The position numbers and the translations under genes are program-made. The notes under the pieces were generated by a model that was not told the DNA's origin, ran no database searches, and saw only the letters and a list, made by a program, of their open reading frames with translations. From Bremerella sp. P1 (GTDB taxonomy: Bacteria > Planctomycetota > Planctomycetia > Pirellulales > Pirellulaceae), in contig NZ_CP118164.1 of assembly GCF_028748185.1 (NCBI RefSeq), positions 3,038,001 through 3,102,000 on the forward strand: a DNA stretch of 64,000 nucleotides, written 5' to 3'. Of the stretch, positions 9,592 to 18,184 are shown piece by piece (the stretch's first letter is position 1; every line of letters starts with the position of its first letter).

Positions 9592-10485
9592 GTGTCGAAA
9601 GCTGTCTGTACACAAGCATTGGCACTGCTCACTAAGCGAGTATTTTCCCTTGAGGAGATCCAGCAGCAGCTGGAAGCTGGCAAGTTTCCCTGCACGATTG
9701 AAGATGCGGATGGCGAAAACGTAGGCCGCACGCTTCAGGGGCAATTGCCTAATGGCGGCCCGAGTGTTGTGATCGAGATAGTTAATTCTGTGTGGCCGGC
9801 CAAGATCGAAGCCGACCAAGACTTGGGTCCCTTCAGCCACGGGCAGTCGCTAGAGCGAGCTTGCAAGTTCAATGTGAACTGGACGAAAGCGGCGGAAGTT
9901 GCTGCGCAGCACCAAGGAATCGTGCTTGTACGGATGCTGCCCGATTCCTCGGAGCCTGTGTCGGCAACCGAAGTGCTTACGCAATTGATGGCATTGGCCA
10001 AGGTAAGCTTGGCGATTGGGTCGCTGCCTGACGTGGCAGGCTATTTCTGTCCCGGCGGCGAGATCTTCGTCCCGATCGAAGTGCTTGATGAAATTCTTCA
10101 GGCCAGCAAGGTCGCTGGGTTTCCGCCGCTCGATCTGTTTGCCAACTTGCGACTATCGTGGCTGGACGATCGTTGGATCATCTTTGAAACGATTGGCAAC
10201 GCGCAGCTGGGTTTGCGTGACTTCGAGGTCTACGCCGACAGCAAGCAGCACGACTTGAACGACATTGCCGCATGGCTGAGACGTTGGAGTTGGCAGCATT
10301 TACAAGCCGAGAACGCATTAGAAAACGGATCGGTCGCCAGTGGTCCAGGTGAAGCGAAATTCGATGTCGTCTATGCCGACGATGCGCTCTTGGCACCTAA
10401 GCGGCCGGTGATTCGTTTGATTGCCCAAGACGAAGCGAAGATGCCTGAGGGCTTGCCGGCTCGGCTACGGATCGATCGAACATAG
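9592..10485 (+). CDS. Conserved protein of unknown function, possibly DUF4261-containing
   Basis: A soluble 297-residue protein with no signal peptide or membrane segment. I chose GTG 9592 because a good ribosome binding site (GAGGGG) lies about 8 bases before it; an in-frame GTG at 9550 directly follows the PKS stop and is less likely. The C-terminal half, with an IIFETIGNAQLGLRDFEVYAD segment, resembles DUF4261 proteins in my judgement, but I could not test this. It follows the PKS by about 40 bases on the same strand and is probably cotranscribed. No catalytic motif is recognised. A link to polyketide synthesis is suggested only by position. Confidence 0.6.
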   Translation: MSKAVCTQALALLTKRVFSLEEIQQQLEAGKFPCTIEDADGENVGRTLQGQLPNGGPSVVIEIVNSVWPAKIEADQDLGPFSHGQSLERACKFNVNWTKAAEVAAQHQGIVLVRMLPDSSEPVSATEVLTQLMALAKVSLAIGSLPDVAGYFCPGGEIFVPIEVLDEILQASKVAGFPPLDLFANLRLSWLDDRWIIFETIGNAQLGLRDFEVYADSKQHDLNDIAAWLRRWSWQHLQAENALENGSVASGPGEAKFDVVYADDALLAPKRPVIRLIAQDEAKMPEGLPARLRIDRT

Positions 10486-10498
10486 TCGCGTTGGGCGA

Positions 10499-10798
10499 CT
10501 AGCGATTCTTCCGCTGGGATTGCTTATCCCAGTACCGCATCAGTTCCTTGCCGATGCTCAAGAGGGTGAGCAGCAGCATCGGAGCGGCCAGGGTGACGAA
10601 GATAAAGCTGAAGCGATTGGAGAGGACACCTTCTTTGGAGTCGTTCAGCATGTAGTGCCCCATCACAAAGAGCACGCTGAGCAGGAAGGTCGCCAGCATA
10701 ATCGACCCGATACCGAAGCGTGGTCTCCAAGGCCGCTTTAGTTGGGGCTCGTGGACTTCGGGAGTGTCGTCGTCGTCAAAAAGGGGATCGTCGCCCAT
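10499..10798 (-). CDS. Small membrane protein, unknown function
   Basis: A 99-residue protein with an acidic N-terminus (MGDDPLFDDDD), then two hydrophobic segments at about 29-50 and 62-82 and a basic, asparagine-rich tail. The layout suggests two transmembrane helices with both ends in the cytoplasm. It converges on the preceding gene with only 13 bases between them and follows the phosphoesterase gene closely on the minus strand, so the two may form an operon. I do not recognise the family. Confidence 0.6.
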   Translation of the reverse strand: MGDDPLFDDDDTPEVHEPQLKRPWRPRFGIGSIMLATFLLSVLFVMGHYMLNDSKEGVLSNRFSFIFVTLAAPMLLLTLLSIGKELMRYWDKQSQRKNR

Positions 10799-10800
10799 TT

Positions 10801-11691
10801 TTAGGACATGGCTGCCAAGATAGGATCGTGAAGAGAATGAATGCGATTGAGCAGGTCTTCCTGTGTCAGATCATTCGACATGGGGATCATAAGATACTTG
10901 CCCAGTCGGCTGCAACAGTCGAGCACAATCTGACGCGAGTTGGGAGACGCGAACCCATACTGACATGGTTCGTGACCGGTAATGAAGAGTTCGACACCTA
11001 GCTGCTTGGCCAGCAGATCGACATTCTCTTGGCGGAAGTCTCGGCCCCATACCAAGCGATGAAGCGATCCGCCGCACGATCGATCGTGACACGTCAATTC
11101 CCGATCGAAGATGCTGGCGTCAAATGGTTCCTCGTCGCACTGCTTGGGCAGACTATGAGTCACCATGATCTGATCCCCAATCCGAATCGCAATCGGGAGG
11201 CTCGCTAAAAACTCGAGCTGGGCGGCACGCACCACGGGGACCGAGTCGCCGTACATCTGTCCCATTCCACAACGGAACATCAGGTTGAGCATCTTGCCCG
11301 CTTTCATGATCGGAAAGTCGGTCAGTTCGGCGAGCTCGTGGTTGGAAATCAAAAAGTGAACCTGGTTCGGGAACTGAATCACCAGCTTAGCGATGTCTTC
11401 CAGCATCAGGTGCGACATGCAGCCGCCCGCCTTGGGATAGGTCGGTCCGCCGTGGCATACTTCCTGGAATACCAAGTGCCGACGTGGATTACTCTCGAGA
11501 TCGGCGATGTTGAGGATTTGCCGGAAATTGGTGCGGTTGCCGTGCAGGTCGGCCGTCACCATCACATCGTCTGTGTTCGATGTGTCGAGGTAGACGACAT
11601 TGCCTCGCCGAAGCGAAGATTCCCGCAAGATTTGCCCGGCTCTCTGGTAAGCCTCGACCGTATTCTGGGCCACGCTGGCGGCAACACTCAT
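10801..11691 (-). CDS. Metallophosphoesterase, calcineurin-like
   Basis: A 296-residue protein with phosphoesterase motifs in order: TADLHGN (GDxH-like block), ISNHE (variant of GNHE), VTHS and ITGHEP. The GNHE block carries Ser for Gly and no clear GDxVDRG block is seen, so it is a divergent member of the Ser/Thr phosphatase-like superfamily. Several cysteines (VCHGG, GGCMSH, CDE, CHDRSCGG) are unusual for the family. The start at 11691 (MSVAASV) is preferred to an upstream ATG at 11772 because the extension lacks family character. Substrate unknown: it could be a protein, nucleotide or other phosphoester. Confidence 0.75.
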   Translation of the reverse strand: MSVAASVAQNTVEAYQRAGQILRESSLRRGNVVYLDTSNTDDVMVTADLHGNRTNFRQILNIADLESNPRRHLVFQEVCHGGPTYPKAGGCMSHLMLEDIAKLVIQFPNQVHFLISNHELAELTDFPIMKAGKMLNLMFRCGMGQMYGDSVPVVRAAQLEFLASLPIAIRIGDQIMVTHSLPKQCDEEPFDASIFDRELTCHDRSCGGSLHRLVWGRDFRQENVDLLAKQLGVELFITGHEPCQYGFASPNSRQIVLDCCSRLGKYLMIPMSNDLTQEDLLNRIHSLHDPILAAMS

Positions 11692-11946
11692 AAGCTTTGA
11701 TGCAGGCAAATAGGAAAGAACAAGAAAACACTGGCGTTGATTTATTGTTGTCAGTAGAGCCCGCCGAGGCAAACCTTATTCGTTGGGTGGCCGATTGTAG
11801 GGAATATTCCGCCAGCGGAGGCCAGGCCATTGGTTCGTCAGGAAGTTTCTATCAGAATTTCCTCAATTCCTTGCCGGACCCCGGTGAGATTGGGACCTAT
11901 ACTTCCAGTGAACTTTTCACCTTTTCTTATTGCGTTCTGAAGTCCG

Positions 11947-12846
11947 ATGAGCTCCGATCGTCGAAATTCGATGCGATTTTCCGTCGCCCCCTCACGGGTA
12001 AAAGCCCAGTTGCGGGTAGGTAAAGATACCTACCGGGCGGAATTATTGGATGAATCGATGGCTGGATTCGCGATAGCCGTCGAAATCCCTCGACGTAAGC
12101 TCGGAGAACAAGGCTTTGTCAGCGAGTCGGAATGTCCTCTGTTTGGAGAAATCGCACGACTGAAGGTCTCTGGACATAGCGAATACGAAGTCCAGATTAT
12201 CAGTATTGTGCCGCGAGAGGACGGTTCGGCTTCCACGACCAAATCACGCGTTTGCTTGCGTTTGGGTACCCGAGTTGTCCGAGAGATCTACGGAGAGGAT
12301 CGTAATTCGGTCGGACGCAATCTTCGCCTGGTGGCCGCATTGTTGCTGGCCATGGTTTTCTCGGTCTACTGCACGGCTCAGTCGTATTCTGGACAATTAG
12401 CCGCGATGATGCCTACCGGCGAACTGGCTTGGGGCGAGATGTTCCAGGAGTGGCAGCCGTTTGGCTCGAAGGAACGCTCCTGGCGGAAGGAAATCGCCCA
12501 CGCACAGAGCCACGGATACGTCGTACCTAAATCGGAAGAGATGGCGAAGCTCATCGAGTTTTCCGAGGCATTGCCTACCCTGCATCGGGTGGAAAAGGTC
12601 ATGTTGTTCCAACAGGACAATGCGTTTCTACAGCAGCTTAAGCTGACGGCGGATCAAACATTAGCCGTCCGCAAAATTGCCATGGAGGCCGCGGCCGCTA
12701 TGGAGCAGCTTTGGATGCAACTTAAGCACGAGCAGGAAGCCTTTCAGCAGCAGCTTGCCAGTTTGCTGACCGAGCTCGAAACCCGCATCATGGCCAATCT
12801 GAGCCCAACTCAGGCCAAGATGTGGATGCATGCCCAGTTCGGCTAA
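11947..12846 (+). CDS. Membrane-anchored PilZ-domain protein
   Basis: A 299-residue protein. The N-terminal ~110 residues carry both halves of the PilZ c-di-GMP signature: RRNSMR (R5-R10) and DESMAG at 35-40 (D/NxSxxG). A single hydrophobic segment at about 127-146 follows. The remaining ~150 residues are mostly helical, glutamine-rich and likely coiled coil (EQLWMQLKHEQEAFQQQL). This suggests a cytoplasmic c-di-GMP sensor linked through the membrane to an extracytoplasmic helical domain. The PilZ assignment is by motif; ligand binding and output are inferred. No diguanylate cyclase or motility gene lies next to it. Confidence 0.75.
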   Translation: MSSDRRNSMRFSVAPSRVKAQLRVGKDTYRAELLDESMAGFAIAVEIPRRKLGEQGFVSESECPLFGEIARLKVSGHSEYEVQIISIVPREDGSASTTKSRVCLRLGTRVVREIYGEDRNSVGRNLRLVAALLLAMVFSVYCTAQSYSGQLAAMMPTGELAWGEMFQEWQPFGSKERSWRKEIAHAQSHGYVVPKSEEMAKLIEFSEALPTLHRVEKVMLFQQDNAFLQQLKLTADQTLAVRKIAMEAAAAMEQLWMQLKHEQEAFQQQLASLLTELETRIMANLSPTQAKMWMHAQFG

Positions 12847-13088
12847 GCTCTGCTAGCACAAGAGCGTTTCTGAGCGCCCGAGCCTGATTTCTGTGACGGC
12901 TGGTAGGGATTGACCTGATTTGTTCAATTTTCCCGGATCTTAGGCCGATCAATCCTATTGGACTTGCCCAGTAGAGACACTTGGCAGGCGATGAGTTTCA
13001 GCACAAGGCTCCTGCACCTTCGCGCTGGAATCAATGACCCCCAAAAACGACCCAACGCCGTGCCCGCAAACGCGCGAGGAAATTCACC

Positions 13089-13310
13089 ATGAATCGCTTG
13101 TTCTTCATTCTGGCAGCCGTATGCCTTCTGGCGGGAAGTGGCTGTTGCCATCGCATCGGGGCGAGTCCCTGTAACAACCCGACCAGCGTAAGTGCTCCGC
13201 CACCGGCCGTTCAAGGCGGTCCTGGTTCGGCTCAAGTCACTTACCCCTATTACACAACTCGCGGGCCGCGAGACTTCCTGGATCCGGCTCCGTTCGATAT
13301 CGGATACTAA
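13089..13310 (+). CDS. Small secreted or lipoprotein-like protein
   Basis: A 73-residue protein with an N-terminal signal segment ending in LLAGSGCC, a lipobox-like site with two cysteines, followed by a proline/serine-rich stretch and a C-terminal YYTTRGPRDFLDP motif. I have the impression that the YTTRGPRDF motif recurs in small planctomycete proteins, but this was not checked. A strong intrinsic terminator begins 33 bases after the stop, which supports a real, independently transcribed gene. Function unknown. Confidence 0.7.
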   Translation: MNRLFFILAAVCLLAGSGCCHRIGASPCNNPTSVSAPPPAVQGGPGSAQVTYPYYTTRGPRDFLDPAPFDIGY

Positions 13311-13342
13311 GCGCTCGTCGCAAATTGGAACACGAAGACGCG

Positions 13343-13381
13343 AGTGCCGCTCATCAGATCTTCTGAGAGCGGCACTTTTTT
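13343..13381 (+). terminator. Intrinsic terminator after the small lipoprotein gene
   Basis: A 10-bp perfect stem AGTGCCGCTC (13343-13352) pairs with GAGCGGCACT (13367-13376). The inner bases TCAGA/TCTGA extend the pairing, and a run of six T follows at 13376-13381. This is a textbook rho-independent terminator. Confidence 0.92.
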
Positions 13382-13535
13382 GCGCGCTGGTCGTTGGAAT
13401 ACGTCGGCAAGCCGGCAGGCTGCGTAATCCCTCAGGTTCCCCTGGTTTGTGATGCCAAGGCACCACAACGAGGTGGCGAACCAAGATTCGTGCGAAACGT
13501 GCGTTAAATATGGGGCCTTATCCCCCCGCTAATCC

Positions 13536-13564
13536 TTGACAACTACCATCGCTGCCCCTATGTT
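13536..13564 (+). promoter_or_regulatory. Candidate sigma-70 promoter for tex
   Basis: TTGACA at 13536-13541, 17-base spacer, TATGTT at 13559-13564. Transcription would start near 13571, leaving a leader of about 100 bases before ATG 13670. This supports the ATG at 13670 over earlier in-frame starts. Between the previous terminator and this site no gene is seen. Confidence 0.6.
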
Positions 13565-13669
13565 GCCGTGCTGGTATCCTCGATACTAAGTATCGCTTTA
13601 GTCAACCAGCATCTGCGCTTACGTCAAATCTATGAAGCGCAAGTTTGCGAAAGCTCCTCAGGCATCCAC

Positions 13670-16600
13670 ATGGATACGACAATCGTCACGGACCTACAAG
13701 TCGTCGCCCGTGAAGTTGGTATTCCTCTCGAAAAAGTTCAGCGGACTGTCGAACTGCTCGACGATGGGAACACCGTTCCATTTATCACTCGCTACCGTAA
13801 AGACGAAACGGGCGGGTTAGACGAGGAGCAGATCCGCGCCATTCAAAGCAGCAACACCAAGCTGCGTCAATTGAATGAACGCAAACGGACAATTCTCAAG
13901 TCGATCCAGTCGCAAGAGAAGCTGACCGAAGAACTCGCTGAGCAGATCAAGAAAGCCCAGACCCAGAAGCTTCTGGAAGACCTCTATCTCCCCTTCAAGC
14001 CCAAGAAGCAAACCCTGGCCACCCAGGCACGTGAACGTGGTTTGGAGCCGTTGGCCCTGGAAGTGCTCAACGATGCCGAAGAGGCCAAAGACTTAAAGGC
14101 CCGAGCCGAAGCATTTGTCGATGCCGAGAAATCCTTGGCGGATACCGATGCCGTTATCCAAGGCGTCGGATGCATCATCGCTGAGGTCTTCTCAGAAAAC
14201 GCATTGTTACGCGGGCGGCTGCGTAAATTGTTCTGGAAGACAGGACAGTTGACCAGTTCGCGAATCGAGAACGCCGATCAGCCTGACAAGTCGGATTCCG
14301 ACGAAGATCATAGCGACACAGAGGAAGAGGCATCGTCGTCTTCCACCGAGGAAGCGGCGAAGACCACAGCCGAAGCTACCGAGGCCGAAGCAAGCGAATC
14401 CACCGACGCGAAGCCCGCCGCGAAACCCGAAGGCGATAAAGACAGTGGCAAGAAGCCCACGATCCAAGAGATTCGCCGCGAGAAACGCAAGCGACAGAAA
14501 GAGAAGGAACGTGCCAAGAAGGACAAGGCGTTCCGCGACTATTACGATTATCACGAACCGGTCTCGAAGATCCCACCACACCGAGTCCTAGCCATCAATC
14601 GGGGTGATCGTACCCGCTTCCTGAAGGTTCGGATCGAGGTCGACTTCGATAAGATCATCAAGACGGCCGAAGAAGTCGTCATTCCCGAAGGGCACTCCCA
14701 CGCCGAATACTTGAAGCAGTGTTTGCGTGACAGTCTGAATCGTCTGATCATCCCAGGCATCGAACGCGAAATCCGTCGCGAGCTGACCGAAAAAGCAGAA
14801 ACGCATGCGATCGAGGTGTTTGCCTGCAACCTCCGCAAACTGCTTCTCCAGCCGCCTGTTCGCGGCAAACGCGTGCTCGCCGTCGACCCAGGCTTCCGTA
14901 GTGGATGCAAACTGGTCGCCATCGATCCGTTTGGCAATGTGATGGGCACCGGCGTGATTCACTTGATCGGTCCCCAGGATCGCGTCGAGAAGAGCCGCAG
15001 CCGAATCGTCGAAATGATTAAGCAGTTCGACGCCCAGATCGTCGCGATTGGGAATGGCACGGCTTGCCGGGAAACTGAACAGATCGTCGCTAGCGCCATC
15101 GCCGACGAACTGAAAGATCGCGACATCTGCTACCTGATCGTCAACGAAGCTGGGGCGAGTGTTTACTCGACCAGTGAACTGGGACGCGAAGAGTTCCCCA
15201 AGTTCGATGCGACCATTCGCGGCACGATCAGCATTGGTCGCCGTCTGTTGGATCCGCTTTCGGAACTGGTAAAGATCAACCCATCGAACATCGGTGTCGG
15301 ACTCTATCAGCACGACGTCAAAGCCAAGCATCTGCGCGACTCGCTGGACGATGTGGTGGAATCGTGCGTGAACTATGTGGGCGTAGATGTGAACACAGCC
15401 AGCCCTGCCCTGTTGAGCTACGTGTCGGGTCTGAATCAATTGACCGCACGTCGCATCTACGAACATCGCCAGGCAAAGGGCCCCTTCCGGTCCCGCGAAG
15501 AAATTCGCGAGGTTGCCGGGATCGGAGAAGCGACTTTCGTGCAAGCGGCCGGTTTTTTGAAGGTCGTTCCCGCCGAGAATCCTCTCGATGCAACCTGGAT
15601 TCACCCGGAAAGCTACGAGGTCGCCACGAAGCTTCTGGATAAGCTCGGCTGCTCGTTGACCGAAGTTCTTTCCACCGTGCCATCGCCTCCACCGATTGTG
15701 GAGAAGCCGAAGTCGTTCCAGTTGGAAGAAGAGGCTGCCGGTGCCGAGGCCGCTACGGAAACGCAGCCCGCCGAAGCCGAGGTCGCAGAAGCCGTCGCGT
15801 CGGCAACGACCACTGAGGAAGTTGGCAGTGAGCCGAGTGTCGAGACCGCGGCTCCGGAAGCTCCGGCCGCTACCGAAGAAGCGGCTGCTCCAGTGGTTGA
15901 GTCCAGCAGCGAGGTAGCGGAAGTTGCGGCTCCGACAAGCGAAGAACCGGATGTGCCTGCCCCGCAGCCAGCACCGGCCGAGATCGCGGCTTCGGACGAG
16001 AATCATAAGCAGCTTCTGGCCAAGATTGCTTCGGCCGATATTGATAAGCTGGCCGAAGAGCTGAACATTGGTGTCCACCTGGCCCGCGACATTACGGGCG
16101 CCCTTTCACGCCCAGGTCGTGACCCGCGTGCCGACTTCCCACCGCCGCTGTTCCGTCGTGGCGTGCTCAAGTTGGAAGACTTGGAGCCCGGCATGGAGAT
16201 GATGGGCACCGTGTTGAATGTGGTCGACTTCGGTGCGTTCGTCGACATCGGCCTGCATGACAGCGGCATGGTTCATATCAGCCGTTTGGCCGATCGCTAT
16301 GTGGCTGACCCGCATGAGGTGGTCAGCGTCGGAGACGTGATTCGCGTCTGGGTGATCGAAATCGATCGCGAACGCCGCCGCGTCTCGTTGACCGCAATCG
16401 ATCCTTCTATCGTGACCGAGAAGAAGGAAAAGCCGCAGGGACGTTCCAATCGACCACCCCGCTCCGAGCGTCCGCAGCGAGCCAAGGGCAAAGGTGGCCA
16501 CAAGCCTCAAGGTGGCGGTCACGGCAAGGGCAAGCCAGGTGGCAAGCCGCGTCACACCGAACGCCGGGCCAAGCCGAAGCCTTCCAAGCCGATCACCGAT

Positions 16601-16696
16601 GCGATGAAGGAAGGGAAGGAACCACTTCGTTCGTTCGGAGATCTGCAGCAGTTTTTCGATATGCAGCGGGACGATAAGAAGAAGCCGAAGAAGTAA
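13670..16696 (+). CDS. tex: Tex-family RNA-binding transcription accessory protein with two low-complexity insertions
   Basis: A 1008-residue Tex protein; typical Tex is near 750-800. The recognisable order is the Tex N-terminal helical region, a YqgF/RNase H-like domain starting near 397 (VLAVDPGFRSGCKL), HhH repeats near 570-640 (SPALLSYVSGLN, EVAGIGEATF), and an S1 RNA-binding domain near 840-910 (GTVLNVVDFGAFVDIGLHDSGMVHIS-type block). Extra material: an acidic/serine then basic stretch at about 200-290 within the N-terminal region; an Ala/Glu-rich stretch at about 683-777 before the S1 domain; and a Lys/Gly/Pro-rich basic tail after ~920. Tex binds nucleic acid and affects transcription; the insertions probably add disordered, charged linkers. 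Start chosen from the promoter position. Confidence 0.93.
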   Translation: MDTTIVTDLQVVAREVGIPLEKVQRTVELLDDGNTVPFITRYRKDETGGLDEEQIRAIQSSNTKLRQLNERKRTILKSIQSQEKLTEELAEQIKKAQTQKLLEDLYLPFKPKKQTLATQARERGLEPLALEVLNDAEEAKDLKARAEAFVDAEKSLADTDAVIQGVGCIIAEVFSENALLRGRLRKLFWKTGQLTSSRIENADQPDKSDSDEDHSDTEEEASSSSTEEAAKTTAEATEAEASESTDAKPAAKPEGDKDSGKKPTIQEIRREKRKRQKEKERAKKDKAFRDYYDYHEPVSKIPPHRVLAINRGDRTRFLKVRIEVDFDKIIKTAEEVVIPEGHSHAEYLKQCLRDSLNRLIIPGIEREIRRELTEKAETHAIEVFACNLRKLLLQPPVRGKRVLAVDPGFRSGCKLVAIDPFGNVMGTGVIHLIGPQDRVEKSRSRIVEMIKQFDAQIVAIGNGTACRETEQIVASAIADELKDRDICYLIVNEAGASVYSTSELGREEFPKFDATIRGTISIGRRLLDPLSELVKINPSNIGVGLYQHDVKAKHLRDSLDDVVESCVNYVGVDVNTASPALLSYVSGLNQLTARRIYEHRQAKGPFRSREEIREVAGIGEATFVQAAGFLKVVPAENPLDATWIHPESYEVATKLLDKLGCSLTEVLSTVPSPPPIVEKPKSFQLEEEAAGAEAATETQPAEAEVAEAVASATTTEEVGSEPSVETAAPEAPAATEEAAAPVVESSSEVAEVAAPTSEEPDVPAPQPAPAEIAASDENHKQLLAKIASADIDKLAEELNIGVHLARDITGALSRPGRDPRADFPPPLFRRGVLKLEDLEPGMEMMGTVLNVVDFGAFVDIGLHDSGMVHISRLADRYVADPHEVVSVGDVIRVWVIEIDRERRRVSLTAIDPSIVTEKKEKPQGRSNRPPRSERPQRAKGKGGHKPQGGGHGKGKPGGKPRHTERRAKPKPSKPITDAMKEGKEPLRSFGDLQQFFDMQRDDKKKPKK

Positions 16697-16841
16697 GCTT
16701 CTTGCCAGGTGCCCCTGCCCTGAAAACGGAAAGCATCTCACGGAAGCCCTCCAGTTCATAACGGTGGTTTTTCCTATCGCGATCAAGCGTAATAATGGAT
16801 TGACCGCATTGCCATGTTCTGCCTAGGGGAAAGACTGTCGT

Positions 16842-17324
16842 ATGTCCGACTTTGAAGATCGATTGAAACGCGCCATCGAGCGCGGTGAGAAACGGAGCGA
16901 ATCGAAGCGACGCGCTGCTGAAGAGGCGGCGATGTCCGATGAGGAATGCCGTGAACTGCACAGTCGATTGCGTCTCAAGATCTCGGACTATATCGAAAAG
17001 TGTCTTCAAAAGCTCCCCAATCACTTTCCCGGCTTTCAGTACGAAACGCTCTTCGGCGATCAAGGCTGGGGCGGGGCCTGCGTTCGTGACGATCTCGATC
17101 TGACCGGCGGCAGACGCCGGAATCTTTACAGCCGGATCGAGTTGGCGGTCAAACCTTATTCGTCGGTGCGTGTGTTGGAACTCACTGGCAAAGCCATGAT
17201 CCGCAACAAAGAGTTGTTTCACCGAACGCACTTCGAGAAGCTGAGCGAGGTCGAAGAAGCCGACTTCCGCGACCTGATCGATTTGTGGGTCGTCGAATAT
17301 GCCGAGCAGTACTCCGCATCCTAA
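16842..17324 (+). CDS. Conserved hypothetical protein
   Basis: A 160-residue soluble protein. The first ~45 residues are highly charged and probably helical (DFEDRLKRAIERGEKRSESKRRAAEEAA). The remainder has mixed alpha/beta character with the segment QYETLFGDQGWGGACVRDDL and a C-terminal acidic helix. An AGGGG sequence about 12 bases upstream could be its ribosome binding site. I do not recognise the family. It follows tex by about 145 bases and may be read from the same or its own promoter. Confidence 0.6.
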   Translation: MSDFEDRLKRAIERGEKRSESKRRAAEEAAMSDEECRELHSRLRLKISDYIEKCLQKLPNHFPGFQYETLFGDQGWGGACVRDDLDLTGGRRRNLYSRIELAVKPYSSVRVLELTGKAMIRNKELFHRTHFEKLSEVEEADFRDLIDLWVVEYAEQYSAS

Positions 17325-17415
17325 GCGTTGCGTTCATCGACCGCGTTTTGCGGTCTTGTCACTGTTGGGCTAATCTTAAGCAAGCCGTTTGATTGGTTTG
17401 TTACGGAGGATGTCG

Positions 17416-18174
17416 ATGCATTGGCTGATAATCTATGTAGTCGTTCTAGGGGCGGAAGTCAGTGACCGGGAGACCTCGAAGCCGGACCCCGTGAGTGCCT
17501 ACCACCAGAAGAACATCCGCGGCTGGGATGTCTTCGTGCACAAGACTTTGCTGCGCGAAGAAAAGGAAACCGGGGACGCCGCACTTGAGCTAATCGACTA
17601 CCAACTCTACGAGATCCAAAGGCGTCTGCCCGAGCATGCCGTCGCCGCGATGCAGAAGATTCCGATTTGGTTGGAGAGTGACAATACGATTACCAATCCA
17701 TGCGCGGCTTACCACGTGTCTGCCGATTGGCTCGGCGAGAATGGTTTTCTGCGAGAGAAGGCCAAGTCGGTCGAAATATCAAGCGCCAAAACCTTCTTGG
17801 AGTGGACCAAAAAGCAGCCGTTCATGCTACTGCACGAACTCTCGCACGGGTATCATGACCGCGTACTCGGCTACGACGAGCCGCGTAATATCGCCGCCTT
17901 CCAGCAAGCTCGAAAGTCAGGCGGATATGACAAGGTGCGTCATATCGATGGCTCAGAGAAGAAGCACTACGCCATGGAAGATGAAAAGGAGTACTTCGCC
18001 GAATTGACCGAAGCTTATTTCGGGACCAACGATTTCTACCCGTTCGTCAAGGCAGAGCTGAAAGAGCATGACCCCGAAGGCTTTCGTGTGATCGAGATGC
18101 TCTGGAACGAAAGGCCGAAAGCGACGGCGAGTGACGGTGGGCAGTCGGAAGCTGATACCGATTCAAGCGAATAG
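17416..18174 (+). CDS. Exported HExxH-type zinc metallopeptidase-like protein
   Basis: A 252-residue protein with an N-terminal hydrophobic segment (MHWLIIYVVVLGAEVS) that may be a signal peptide. The core motif HELSHGYHD is an HExxH zinc site with a further histidine, and EKEYFAELTEAYFG about 50 residues later supplies a probable third ligand glutamate, the gluzincin arrangement. ATG 17416 was preferred because GGAGG at 17405-17409 is 6 bases upstream; earlier in-frame ATG 17410 and TTG 17389 are possible. Substrate unknown. Some such proteins bind zinc without peptidase activity. Confidence 0.72.
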   Translation: MHWLIIYVVVLGAEVSDRETSKPDPVSAYHQKNIRGWDVFVHKTLLREEKETGDAALELIDYQLYEIQRRLPEHAVAAMQKIPIWLESDNTITNPCAAYHVSADWLGENGFLREKAKSVEISSAKTFLEWTKKQPFMLLHELSHGYHDRVLGYDEPRNIAAFQQARKSGGYDKVRHIDGSEKKHYAMEDEKEYFAELTEAYFGTNDFYPFVKAELKEHDPEGFRVIEMLWNERPKATASDGGQSEADTDSSE

Positions 18175-18184
18175 TGTATCAGGC

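Noticed and set aside
12924-13484. A 186-codon minus-strand frame opposite the small lipoprotein
   Set aside because: It runs through a strong plus-strand terminator and lacks protein character; the plus-strand gene has signal, motif and terminator.
14588-16078. A 496-codon open frame antisense to tex
   Set aside because: Opposite conserved Tex domains; no start signal or family motif.
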